Origin: Haematobia irritans
Lineage: Eukaryota; Arthropoda; Insecta; Diptera; Muscidae
DNA length: 64,000 nt
Direction of reading: 5' to 3'
Assembly: GCF_050003625.1 (NCBI RefSeq)
Contig: NC_134400.1
Coordinates: forward strand, 56,796,066-56,860,065
The translations under genes were made by a program, and so were the position numbers. The notes beneath the pieces are model-generated. The model was given only the letters and a program-made list of their open reading frames with translations, was not told the DNA's origin and did not search any database. The stretch's first letter is position 1. Each line of letters begins with the position of its first letter. Shown piece by piece: positions 21,489 to 33,870 of the stretch.

Positions 21489-22856
21489 TTGTTTTGAGCA
21501 TATTTTGTCGTAGCGGCTGTATGGGTTTCTAATAAAACTTTTTAAATTATTTGCCTTATAGTGTTGAATATCAGTTGCTTGTCATACAAAAACTCTTAAA
21601 CAAAAACACACCTTTGGTTTTGAAAATTGTCTATGGTAGTTTTGGACCTGTTCTATCATTTGAGTAAACCATTTACTATGTAGATGAACCTCGAGGGTAA
21701 AATTTCATGTTCTTTGGCAATAGCAAATAAGTCAGTCAATCCTACTTTAGGAATGTTTTACAGTGAACACAAAGATAGTCTGTGCGCTTTTCAATTAAAA
21801 GGAAAAAAACGTACTTACAGAGGCGATTAGACTTTAAATGTATGTGCAATTTCTTTGAAGTTAAAGTAGGAGAAAATTTCAAAAGTTCTAATCTGACCAT
21901 GTCATTAGAGCAAAAAAATGAGAATGGGCAAACATAAGATAATCGGTTATATATGTATTTTGGTTGCATAGGCCAAAACGTAGTATGCGTTTTGGAACAC
22001 AGAGCTTTAAAGTCTTTAAGATTGTTTCATCAAAATAGATAAATTTGAAACACGCTCAAAAAAATAATCCTTTCTGTAACTTACACTTTAAAACACATTC
22101 TTCTTCAAGCAAATATATAGAGATGTGAATGTGATATTTCTATATTTTAGTTTATTTAAATTAGTTTCCGTTAATTCTATTATTCCGTTAGAATAATTTA
22201 TTTTCTAGTATTTTCCTGAGCTTCTTTTGTGTTCTCTTTCTTTGTATATTGGTGTTGTATTAATACAAGCAGAGCGGCATGTACCCTGCGAACATTTTCT
22301 ATTGAATGTATATCGCAGTAGTTTCGCCATAGAAATAAAACTTTGATATATGATATCATCTTCTTATCGAGTTAGTGTCCCCGTTTGGGAACAAATATGC
22401 CACCTTATCCATAACTAAAGAATATCAGTTGAAAACTCGACTTTTTAAATATGAAATCCATTGCATTTTTGATACTCTTTACAATCCCTGGTCAAAAGGT
22501 GACTTTTCCAAAATTTTGAAAAGCCCCCTTGGAATTTTTGTAGTGAACAAAATCAACAAATGGACTCAAAACCTATTAATATCGATGTCAAAAGCCGATG
22601 ACACAATCGACTTTAAACGGCAAAATCTATTAATTTCGATATCAAAAGTCGATTTGTCAATAGTCTTAAAATGCATAGGGCAATTTTTTCAAAATTTGGA
22701 AAAGTCGAATTTTTTGGCGAAAATCGATTTTCATATGCAATCTTATACAAGCATATGTAATGTACACCCATAAAAAGTGACCCCTTCTTTAAGTTAAAAT
22801 GAACTCATTGTGAAGAAAGTTGAACTTCCTATAGAGCCAAAGACATTTTTATTTAT

Positions 22857-24005
22857 TATACCCTCCACCATTGGATGGGGGTATATTAACTTTGTCATTC
22901 CGTTTGTAACACATCGAAATATTGCTCTAAGACCCAATAAAGTATATATATTCTGGGTCGTGGTGAAATTCTGAGTCGATCTGAGCATGTCCGTCCGCCC
23001 GTCTGTTGAAATCACGCTAACTTCCGAACGAAACAAGCTATAGACTTGAAACTTGGCACAAGTAGTTGTTATTATTGTAGGTCAGATGGTATTGCAAATG
23101 GGCCATATCGGTCCACTTTTACGTATAGCCCCCATATAAACGGACCCCCAAATTTGGCTTGCGATTGCTCTGAGAGAAGCAAATTTCATCCGATCCGGCT
23201 GACCCATAATTATATATAGCCCTCATATAAGCCGATCCCCAGATTTGACCTCCGGAGCCTCTTAGAGGAGCAAAATTCATCCGATCCGGTTGAAATTTGG
23301 TACGTAGTGTTAGTATATGGTCTCTAACAACCATGCAAAAATTGGTCCATATCGGTCCATAATTATATAGCCCCCATATAAATCGATCCCCAGATTTGTC
23401 CTCCGGAGCCTCTTGGAGGAGCAAAATTCATCCGATCCGGTTGAAAATTGGAACATGGTGTTAGAATGTGGTCTCTAAAAAAAGCACGCAAGAATTGGTC
23501 CATATCAGTCCATAATTATATATAGCCCCCATATAAACCGTTCCCCAGATTTGATCTCCGGAGCCTCTTGGAGGAGCAAAATTCATCCGATCCGATTAAA
23601 ATTTGCAACGTGGTGTTAGTATAAGGCCGTTAATAACCATGCCAAAATTGGTCCATATCGGTCTATAGTTATATATAGCCGATCCCCAATCACATAAAAA
23701 TTGGTCCATATCGGTTCATAATCATGGTTGCCACTCGAGCCAAATATAATCTACCAATATTTTATTTTTATAGAATACATTGTCAAAATGTTATTTCTAT
23801 AGAAAATTTTGTCAAAGTTTTATTTCTATAGAAAATTTTGTCGAAATGTTATTTCTATAGAAAATTTTTTCCAAATTTTATTTCTATAGAAAATTTTTTC
23901 CAAATTTTATTTCTATAGAAAATGTTGTCAACATTTTATTTTGTCAAAATTTTATTTCTATAGAAACTTTAAACTTAATTATATACGTATTTAATTGGCC
24001 TTTTT
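22857..24005 (+). mobile_element. HINE family A unit lacking its 3' end
   Basis: Starts with TATACCCTCCACCATTGG/GGGGGTATA, then a short GTCCGCCC tract and 4-5 internal repeats, then the 29-bp minisatellite module (23728-23970). It stops at the T-run of 'ttaattggccttttt', where the next unit begins. No 3' hairpin is present. Confidence 0.75.
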
Positions 24006-26335
24006 ATACCCTCCACCATAGGATGGGGGTATATTAACTTTGTCATTCCGTTTGTAACACATCGAAATATTGCTCTAAGACCCCATAAAGTATATATATT
24101 CTGGGTCGTGGTGAAATTCTGAGTCGATCTAAGCATGTCCGTCCGTCCGTCCGTCTGTCCGTCTGTCCGTCTGTCCGGCTGTCCGTCCGTCTGTGGAAAT
24201 CACGCTAACTTCCGAACGAAACAAGCTATCGACTTGAAACTTGGCACAAGTAGTTATTATTGATGTAGGTCGGATGGTATTGAAAATGGGCCATATCGGA
24301 CCACGTTTACGTATAGCCCCCATATAAACCGATCCCCAAATTTGGCTTGGGGAGCCTCCCGGAGCAGCAAAATTCATCCGATCCGGTTGAAATTTGGTAC
24401 GTGGTCTTAGTATACGGTCTCTAACAACCATGCAAAAATTGGTCCATATCGGTCCATAATTATATATAGCCCCCATATAAACCGATCCCCAGATTTGACC
24501 TGCGGAGCCTCTTGGAGGGGCAAAATTCATCCGATCCGATTGATATTTGGTACCTGATGTTAGTATGTGGTCTCTAACAACCATGCAAAAATTGGTCCAT
24601 ATCGGTCCATAATTATATATAGCCCCCATATAAACCGATCCCCAGATTTGACCTCCGGAGACTTTTGGAGGGGCAAAATTCATCCGATCCGGTTGAAATT
24701 TGGTACCTGATGTTAGTATACGGCCTCTAACAACCATGCAAAAATTGGTTCATATCGGTCCATAATTATATATAGCTCCCATATAAACCGATCCCCAGAT
24801 TTAACCACCGGAGCCTCTTGGAGGAGCAAAATTCATCCGATCCGGTTGAAATTTAGTACGTGGTCTTAGTATACTGTTTTTAACAACCATGCAAAAATTG
24901 GTCCATATCGGTCCATAATTATATATAGCCCCCATATAAACCGATCCCCAGATTTGACCTCCGGAGCCTCTTGGAGGGGCAAAATTCATCCGATCCGGTT
25001 GAAATTTGGTACCCGATGTTAGTTTACGGCCTCTCATAACCATACAAAAATTGGTCCATATCGGTCCCCCATATAAACCGATCCCCAGATTTGAACTCCG
25101 GAGCCTCTTGGAAGAGCAAAATTCATCCGATCCAGTTGAAATTTGGTACATGGTGTTAGTATATGGTCTCTAACAACCATGCAAAAATTGGTCCATATCG
25201 GTCCATAATTATATATAGTTCCCATATAAACCGTCCCCAGATTTGACGTCCGGAACCTCTTGGAGGAGCAAAAGTCATCCGATACGGTTGAAATTTGGTA
25301 CATTTTGTCAATATATGGCCTCTAACAGCCATGTAAAAATTGGTCCATATCGGTCTGTAGTTATATATGCATGACTTATTACACAAAATTTGGTCCATAT
25401 CGCCAAAAATAATCTACCAAAACTTTATTTCCATAGAAAATTTTGTCAAATTTTATTACTATAGAAAGTTTTGTCAAAATTTCATTTCTATAGAAAGTTT
25501 TGTCAAAAGTTTATTTCTATACAAATGTTTGTCAAAATTTTATTTCCATAGAAAATTTTGTCAAAATTTTATTTCTATAGAAAATTTTGTAATCTACCTA
25601 AACTTTATTTCCATAGAAAATTTTGTCAAATTTTATTACTATAGAAAGTTTTGTTAAAATTTCATTTCTATAGAAAGTTTTGTCAAAAGTTTATTTCTAT
25701 AGAAATGTTTGTCAAAATTTTATTTCTATAGAAAATTTTGTAAAAAATTTATTTCTGTAGAAAATTTTGTCAACATTTTATTTCTATACAAAATTTTGTC
25801 AAAATTTTATTTCTATACAATATTTTGTCAACATTTTATTTCTATAGAAATTTTTGTCAAAATTGTATTGCTATAGAAAATTTTGTCAACATTTTACTTC
25901 CATAGAAAATTTTGTCAACATTTTATTTCTATAGAAAATTTTGTCAAGTTTTTATTTCTATAGAAAATTTTGTCAAATTTTTATTTCTATAGAAAATTTT
26001 GTCAAAATTTTATTTCTATAGAAAATTTTGTCAAGGTTTCATTTCTATAGAAAATTTTGTCAAAATTTTATTTCTATAGAAAATTTTGTCAAACTAGATT
26101 ATATACGTATTTAATCGGCCTTTTTTTGTTTAATATATACCCCATATGGGCTAACTTACAATTTAGAAGACAGTGTTAAAAAGTTTTACGATACCTTGCC
26201 ATCGGCAAGTGTTATCGCAACCCAAGTAATTCGATTGTGGATGACAGTCTTTCGTAGAAGTTTCTACGCAATCCATGGTGGAGGGTACATAAGATTCGGC
26301 CTGGCCGAACTTACGGCCGTATATACTTGTTTAGT
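24006..26335 (+). mobile_element. HINE family A, full-length, head-to-tail
   Basis: The 5' hairpin starts right after the T-run. A (GTCC/GTCT)n tract lies at 24136-24195. Internal repeats with the core TAGCCCCCATATAAACCG recur at spacings of exactly 153 bp (about 24471, 24624, 24777, 24930). A long 29-bp minisatellite follows, then the 3' hairpin TTCGGCC/GGCCGAA at about 26300 and ATATACTTGT. The 51-residue repeated open frames on minus arise because 153 is a multiple of three. Confidence 0.8.
25395..26095. repeat. 29-bp minisatellite (about 23 units)
   Basis: Units with the core ATTTCTATAGAAAATTTTGT repeat every 29 bp with small variants, beginning after 'ccaaaaataatctacca'. The same module is at 23728-23970, 40270-40556 (degenerate), 46835-47090, 47100-47260, 51230-51655 and, more diverged, 56260-57400. 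Confidence 0.9.
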
Positions 26336-26487
26336 TTAATATATACCACGTATGGACTACGTGGTATATATTACGGTGGAAGTTTTAAGATACCTTGCCA
26401 TCGGCTTCAGTAGAAGTTTCTACGCAATCCGTTGTGGAGGGTACATAAGCTTCGGCCTGGCCGAACTTACGGCCGTATATACTTGTT
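26336..26487 (+). repeat. Duplicated HINE A 3' end with hairpin
   Basis: Repeats the last ~150 bp of the preceding HINE, including the 3' hairpin and ATATACTTGT. At 26341-26370 it contains a near-perfect palindrome, ATATACCACGTA..TACGTGGTATAT, with a five-base loop. Confidence 0.75.
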
Positions 26488-27359
26488 TGAACGATGTAAT
26501 TTTCGTAGAAATTAGTTAGAACGCATTCCATATATAAGTTACCAATTTCCTATATTTATGTACCACTATACTAGAGAATGAAAAAATGTAACTGAATTGA
26601 ATTCATATATGGAATGATTTTATTTAACTTTTTTCATTAATTTGGACAAATCTTACATATTTGTTGTAAACCTTTTACTTCAAAATTAGAACTGCTTATC
26701 TTCGTTTTTAAATACAATTTTATTTATTTATATAGACAATTTTTTCTTCAATAAAAGACATGTTTTATTAATATATTAAATATATTTATTAAGAATCAAC
26801 AGCATCGAAATATTAGTTTATTATTCCACTATTTCCAATTTCCATGTAATGTTATCAACTGTAAAACGTAATTTTCTTCTTCTTCTTGTGCCTTTCACTT
26901 TGAATAAGTTGCTGCCTAACGATTTTGTCCCCATTTGACAATTTCAATGCCTACAAATATAAAAAATCATAAACCAATTTTTTCACGAATGAATGTTACC
27001 TGATGAATGAAAGGGTTGTTATTCTGTTGGTGTTTTCTTTCTTTGTACACCATCACGAACATTGATAGACTTATTGTTTGTTATTTTTGTTTAATAATTT
27101 TCAAAAAACGAAAATTGTTCTCACTAATTTAAAATAACACATATTTTATATATTTTATTTGTTATTTAACATATTATATTATTTTACTATATTATTTTTT
27201 AACAATCTCTCCGTAAACCATAACAACGCGATTTTAACTAAAAAGCAACCCACGCGCAAACATATCGATGACAGGTATCGATTACAGGTAGACAAAAGAG
27301 ATATAGGAATATTTCCTATATTCTAACAAGTATGTTTCTTTATGTTTTGAAAGGATTGA

Positions 27360-28025
27360 ATAATTCTTAGTACGAATGAACTAAAATATTTTTCTGTGCC
27401 AAGTGTTGTTCGTATGTATGATAAGCTTTCTATAATAAAGGAAGTCAGAATTACCATTTTATAAGAAATTTTACTAAATTTGAGGAAACTTGGTTTTAGT
27501 ACGTTTTTTTATTTTTACGAATGCTTTGTTATCAGTGAATAAAATTTTCTTGTTCAGTAGTAAATTCTTATACCCAGCGAAGAAAACAGTACTAGTAAAA
27601 TTCCATGCCTTATTCTAGTTAATGAACTATTCCTAACTGCTTTCAGTTTAGGCGTTTTTTACTGAAACAAGTAAATTTTATTATTTCACACAAAAATTTA
27701 ACTTAATGGGAATAAAATGGCTAAACTAAATTGATGAACATTTTTTAAGTTTTGAATACTTTTTAGTACGAATGAACTAAAATATATTTCTATGCCAAGT
27801 GTTATTCGTATGTATAATAAGCTTTCTCTAATAAAGAAAGTCAAAATTACAATTTTATAAGAAATTTTACTACATTTGAGGAAACTTGGTTTTAGTTCGG
27901 TTTTTGTTTATTTTTACGAATGCTTTGTTATCAGTGAATAAAACAAGTAAATTTTATTATTTCACACAAAAATTTAACTTAATGGAAATAAATAGCTAAA
28001 CTAAATTGATGAACATTTTTTCCTT
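27360..28025. repeat. Direct duplication, period about 406 bp
   Basis: 27369-27560 (AGTACGAATGAACTAAAATA onward) recurs at 27775-27945, and 27665-27755 recurs at 27945-28020. The second unit lacks about 130 bp of the first. Divergence is modest. No gene is visible in it. Confidence 0.75.
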
Positions 28026-28734
28026 TAGTTTCGAAGGCACTTTTTTCTGGCTGTATATCTGCACTCGTGAAATCAGCCTAAACAATTTCTATACATCATA
28101 CGTTAGAGTTTTTCGTTAATATTCGATATTGTGGTTTGTAGATTTTTATATCTACATACGAATAAGAGGCCATATCACCACTTCACCATTATCGTTTTTT
28201 TCTACACTGTATTCCCTGGATAAATCAAAGTCAGATAATGTGCTTACATTTGGAACATCTCTTTTCGCATCAAGTCATGCCAAAGGGGTTCTTCTGATGC
28301 ATAATACATGACACATCATTAGTTAGAACCCTTAAATATTTAAATATTAATGAATGAAGGCATATGTGTGCTATGACATCCTTGTAAAGGCAAACTCTTA
28401 CTCGTCCTGTAGTTGTTTTGAACTTTAAAACAAATTGCTTGTGTTCCATAAATTTTAGATACTTTAGGGAACTTTAAGCAATAAAAAGATTGCCATTAAA
28501 ATACTACATTATATGCTATGATTAGACAATGAATTTTAAATAAAAAGACTTATTATTAATAGGTGGTCATGTTGAAATTGCAAAAAAAAAAAAATACTTT
28601 AAATTTTGTAGTAAATTTTCAAGAATTATAAAAATCTATACCTTATTTTTGTGGCATAGGGACATGACATCGAGGAAGCACATCAGCTCTAACAGTTCAA
28701 TATTAAAATTGGTATTTCGAATTGTTCAGCAATG

Positions 28735-29096
28735 TCGACTTTGAACTAGATATTAACTTTGTTACACATCGTTAGGTTAGGTATAGTGGCAGCCCGATAT
28801 TTCAGGCTTACTTAGACTATTCAGTCCATTGTGATACCACAGTGGTGAACTCCTCTCTTATCACAGCGTGATGCCCGATTCTGTGTTAAGCTCAATGACA
28901 AGGGACTTCCTTTTTATAGCCGAGTCCGAACGGCATTCCACAGTGAAACCCCTTAGAGAAGCTTTGAAACCCTCAGAAATGTCACCAGCATTACTGAGGT
29001 GGGATAATCCACCGCTGAAAAACTTTTTGGTGTTTGGTCGAAACTGGGATAGGTCGGATGGTATTGCAAATAGGGCATATCGAACCACTTTTAGAG
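28735..29096 (+). mobile_element. HINE A 5' remnant interrupted by a SINE
   Basis: The flanks of the SINE at 28771-29050 read as HINE A text: 'attaactttg..ttacacatcg' on the left and 'aggtcggatggtattgcaaa' on the right. HINE sequence between these points is deleted. Confidence 0.55.
28771..29050 (-). mobile_element. tRNA-derived SINE, 5'-truncated, minus strand
   Basis: Reverse complement of the body and (TAACC)n tail of the SINE at 16231-16587. Only the last few bases of the tRNA-like head (ggtcg at about 29036) remain. The 94- and 96-residue open frames here are repeat by-products. Confidence 0.75.
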
Positions 29097-29173
29097 AACG
29101 AAAACAAACAAAACAAAACGTTTCGATTTGTTTCGTTTCGTACAATCCACATAACTAAAACGAAACGAAACCC

Positions 29174-30896
29174 ACACAGAAAAAAGTGAATAATTGAATC
29201 AAATACAAAAATTGTGAATTCAATTATTTTTGTATTTGATTTTCAGCTTATGACGAAAATTGTAAATCCAATTACCCAAATTGTAAGGTTGTCATAAAAC
29301 TATTTTCAAATGAAGTAATATTTGCGTTGAGTATAAATGTAATTGGAATTTGTCAAAATATTCAAATGACATAGTACTCAATCCAAATACATTAGTATTT
29401 GAAGTATATAAAGTGTTTTCAATTACAGTCGTAATTGAACTGAGTACAATGTTTATAGAATTTTGTAACCTATACAATTACTATCGTAATTGTGTTAATT
29501 ACGATGTTAATCAATACAATCTTTTTACTATATAATCTATATTAATTTAAGAAAATTATACAAATACACTCTGAAAAAAATGCATTTTATTATAAAAAAG
29601 AAATTCTGAAAATGTGTATAATTGAAAATACAGCGAAGTACATGTTTGGTAGAAAAAAATACAGAATATTCATTATAAACGACGTATTTAACAGGCTAAC
29701 TCACAAAGAAAAAACAGTTTTTGAATTATCTGTACCACCTGCTGGAATTTCCCAAATCTTCCTCATTTATATGCGATTTGTTTAGGCATCCTGCTCTTCT
29801 GTAATACAAACATCTATTCATTTCAAAGTTTCGAAAATATTTCAAAGTTTTACATGATTTTACCTTCTGTTGCTGGGAAGAAATCCTCAAAATCCCCGTT
29901 TTCGAAGTAAACACATTTTCCTCTAGGCCACATATTTTTGACAGTCGGCTTATATCCATTAATAGGGCAATTTGACGTGTACACGAACTAATTGCAAAAA
30001 CAAAATAGAAAGAATGTAATTGTATATATATTCCTAAGCTTATTCGCAAGTTTTTAAACGACCCAATTCAGGATGTGTGTAAGTTTATACAACGAAAGAA
30101 ATCATTTACATATTTTATTAAAGTTTTCAGCGAATTTTAAAAATTTTACGAAAGTAGAAATATGTACTAAATATATTAAATTAACTTTCCATAGTAAAAA
30201 GTTTGTGCTGTGATACTTTCGTCGTGATCCCGACTAATAGTCGAAGTCACGAGAATTCTCGTGAGTCTAAAAATTGTTGTGAACCGTTAATCGTCTTTAA
30301 AAGTTCTGTTTGCGTGAACGTACATGAGTATTTCTTGAATGTGCTTGAGAGAGAGAAAGAATTCTACCAACACGTCACAGGTTAGACTCACAATGAAAAT
30401 GTTCATTTTTACGAAGAGAATTATTTCAGTGTAGTTTCCAAAAAACGCGCTTAACCAAAAAAACTGGTATTTAGATAAAGGTACTTATCTGCGATAAAAA
30501 TACAATATGGTGCGCCAAAAATGTTGTAAATGTTAACATTTCGAATCGCGGTACCGATACCACGGTTTATTTGCGGGTAAATTCGACCATTTTCTTAAGA
30601 AGATTCTTAATAATAACAATAAATGACATTTTATTGTTTGTATTAATTTATTTTTCGTTACGTAGCAACGTCAGGCAATTACGCATTATACTTAAATCAA
30701 TAACTTTTATACTTGGTCCAATTGAACATAGTAATTGATTGTGAATTCAATTACCAGTGAATTTTTATATTTTTGCCAGTTTTTCATTCAACCAATTATT
30801 TTCATGTTTGACTTAATAAAAATCGTATTTGATATAATTTTTTCATTCAATTATGCCAATAATTGATTTTTATTTTGCTTCAGTTTTTTCTGTGCA
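29174..30896. mobile_element. Probable MITE cluster with CACAGAAAAAA ends
   Basis: The left end CACACAGAAAAAAGTGAATA and right end CAGTTTTTTCTGTGC are inverted. Subterminal sequence on both sides is rich in CAATTA/TAATTG motifs (29190-29520 and 30690-30890). The middle may hold other inserts, including a CGTGA patch at 30218-30370. No target duplication is clear. Confidence 0.45.
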
Positions 30897-31061
30897 GCAT
30901 AACGGTATTTGCCTTTGGCTTTGAATTGTTTTTATTCGTGAGTACAAACTCAACCAATACCGAAAAGTATTGCGGTTCCTCGTGAAACATAGAAAACAAA
31001 TCAGTACACATTCAATGCAAACGTTTCGCAAACGTTTGCTTATTAAATCATTACAATAAGA

Positions 31062-32280
31062 AACAAGTAAGGAAAGTCTAAAGTCGGGCGGGGCCGACTA
31101 TACTATACCCTTCACCACTATGTATATCAATATTTTTGATATACATATTTAAATATGAACCGATTTGGACAACATTTTTTAAACTTTCACAAAGTGTCTA
31201 GACTCAAAATTTAAATTGGTTGATGACCGGGACGGACCACAATTTTAGTAAAAAAATATTGGAAATATTTAAATTGCATAAAATTTCGCAAATCTGCATT
31301 TATGATTTATACACTGAAAAAACAGCGAACCCACCAGGAAGAAAAATTTCGGTTAATTTTAGAAAATTTTGAATATTTTTAGAAAATTTTAACTAAACAG
31401 TATTACAAACGCTGGTATCTCGCCGATGTCATTAAAAAAAGTAAATATTTTTCGACAAATTCAACAAAATTTATTAGACATAATTAAGTTTTTTTTCACT
31501 TGTTAAAGAAAAATTTGTAGTTTCAAGGAAAAATTTGGAGTTCAAAATTGCAAGAATGTCTTTAGTGACATACAAAGTTCATGATGAACGCATTTGCAGT
31601 ATAGTTTGTAAATTTAAAGAAATACTGAACTATTTTGTGAAAGACACGAATTTTTTTTAACAGTGACGATTTTACAAGGAACATGTGGGTATTTTGGCCA
31701 TATTTGCTAAAATCGGAAGAACGTATATATGGGGGGCTTTGTCTAATTCTGAGCCGACTTTGATAAACTTTGGCACACATTGCTAAAATTTTAATTGAAC
31801 TCTCAGTGTAAAACTTCAAAATTTTCGAAATAAAACTTTGGCCTCCGTGGTCATAGGAATCTAAATCGGGCGAAAGATATATATGGCAGTTATATCTAAA
31901 TCTGAACCGATTTTAGCATGTGTTGCAAGAATGTTAGTCCTATTCTCTGTAAGTAAATCGGCGTGAAATTTTGACCTCTGACCGAAAGATATATATGGCA
32001 GCTATATCTAAATCTGAACCAATTTCAACTAAGTTTGGCATACATAGTAAAAATGTTGTTTCCATTTCCTGTGCACAATTTTAAAATTGGATGACAGATA
32101 TATATGGGAGCTATATCTAAATTTGAACGGATTTCAACCAAATTCGGTATGCATATTTATAATGTTAGTTCTACTACTTGCGTAAAACTTTGGCCTCTGG
32201 GGCCGTAGGAGTTTAAATCGGGCGAAAGCTATATATGGGAGCTATATCTAAATCTGAATCGATTTCAACCAAATTCTACA
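31062..32280 (-). mobile_element. HINE family C, truncated
   Basis: On minus its 3' end is ACTTGT at 31062 with the hairpin AGTCGGccccgcCCGACT (31082-31099). Internal cores (atatatggcagctatatct) recur at about 31880, 31990, 32105 and 32235. The 5' end is cut where a MITE I copy begins at about 32281. A MITE is inserted at 31312-31665. Confidence 0.7.
31312..31665. mobile_element. MITE L inserted in HINE C
   Basis: Starts CACTGAAAAAACAGCGAACC after TA and ends TTTTTTTTAACAGTG. On both sides the HINE C text (aatttatgatttat / gattttacaagg) matches the uninterrupted copy at 43941-44921. Related starts are at 45904 and about 20487. Confidence 0.7.
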
Positions 32281-32580
32281 CCGAAAAAAAGTAAACTGTT
32301 TTATAGGAAGAATAAACTAACTCGTACGAAAATTGAACTTAAGTTTACTTCCACAAAGCGTTGTTAAAACCAGGAAAATTTAATGCCCTGTTGTACTTTT
32401 TAACTACAGTTCACGAAATTACACCCTCTAATAGAAGAAAATATTAACTAAAAGTTAAGAGGAAAATCATTGGCGCCAAATCATGACCATTTTAACGATA
32501 CAGTATTTCATTCTTACTATTTTTGGGAATGGTACGAAAAATTTCATTTGCTTTATAAAATATGATATTCAATTCAAGGT
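32281..32580. mobile_element. MITE I, copy 1
   Basis: ACACCGAAAAAAAGTAAACT followed by text nearly the same as 43571-43870 (gttttataggaagaat, cacaaagcgttgttaaaacc). The right end is not clear here. A partial reversed copy lies at about 49215-49345. Confidence 0.6.
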
Positions 32581-32599
32581 GGTGGGTATTTAAGATTCG

Positions 32600-33870
32600 A
32601 TTGTGGATGACGCACTTTTGTAGAAATGTTTGCGCAATTCACACTAAAGGTTCGCTCTGACCAGTAATATTGACACTTTAGTGGCAAATTTGCCACTTTT
32701 TTTCAAACAGTGATACTTTTTTGACAACTTTCTTGTTATGACATTAACGGCCATTTTCATGTAGCTCCGTTAGGCTTTAACTGCCAGTTAACAGGAAGTA
32801 AATTGCAAATATCTTCTCTCCGGTTAACTTTAACTGAAATTTTTTCGCCAGTTAAGTTCCTAACTGGCCTATGGAATATAAAGGCAGGATGACAGCTTCG
32901 TCTATAATACGGTTTAAAAGTTGGTTAGTTAACGGAACACTAACGGAGCTTTATGAAAATGGGGGTAAATGTGATATTTTTACTTTTTTGTCACTTTTAT
33001 AACTATAGTTACAGATAAAATTAATGTTAGACTGGTAAAAGTCTAAATTGAAAACTTATTTATATAATATATAAATATATTAAATAAATGCGTTTAGTTG
33101 TTGAAAAACTAAACGTCCACTTTAAAAAATGCTCCACTTTTTCAAAATGGGTGTGCTACGGCTTTTGACACTTTTCGTGCCACTTTCTAGACATTCTCAA
33201 CTGTAACGCTGGCTCTGACCGAACTTTTGGCTTTATATTTTAAATAGCAATAGCAGTAATGCGATTGTCATCTATTGCCTCTAGAAGAATTCTTTGTTGG
33301 CAATGCGCTTACATTTCATTCAATGTCGTTCGTCTTATTTATTTAATTTTAAATTTTCTTATAAAATGTTGACAGACACACACACACGTACATATATTCC
33401 TTAACACCATAACTCTACTTCTAAATGCTAGGGAACATTTAAGAAACGTGAATTGTGTCATTTTTATTGTCCTTATTTTGTTTCCTACGCAGTGTAAATT
33501 CCCTAAATTTAAATTTGTTGCTAACGTTTCTGAATTCGTTTTGTCGTCTCTTGGGTATAGTTATTTTTCTTCGTTATTACTTCCATAAATAGAAAAATTG
33601 GCCAAGGTGCAATTATGACTAAATTTAATTTTCACTTTCTCATCCAGCATGACAATAAAAAACAATGTCGACTTGGTTTGAGAATCACGAATCACTAAAA
33701 AGCAAAGCAACAACAAAACCTTGCGACACTTTACAGTCTTTTGCTTAGCTTTATTATAATTAATGATTTTTATTTGTACTCCATAAATTGATGTCCATGG
33801 GCGTAGTTCGTATATCTTCTAGAGAATGGCAATTGCAGACATAATGAGAAATTATTGATGCTAGAATGAA
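32600..33870. other. Intronic sequence without recognised features
   Basis: A short HINE A scrap (ttcgattgtggatgac) lies near 32598. The rest, including a (CA)n run near 33378, shows no repeat ends, RNA gene or credible open frame. Confidence 0.5.

Noticed and set aside
22375..22773. 132-residue open frame
   Set aside because: It begins with GTG, is low in complexity with internal near-repeats (ISMSKADD/ISISKVD), and has no recognisable domain or splice context.
25395..26095. CRISPR-like array of regular 29-bp repeats
   Set aside because: There are no spacers: units are directly tandem and the sequence is a eukaryotic minisatellite.
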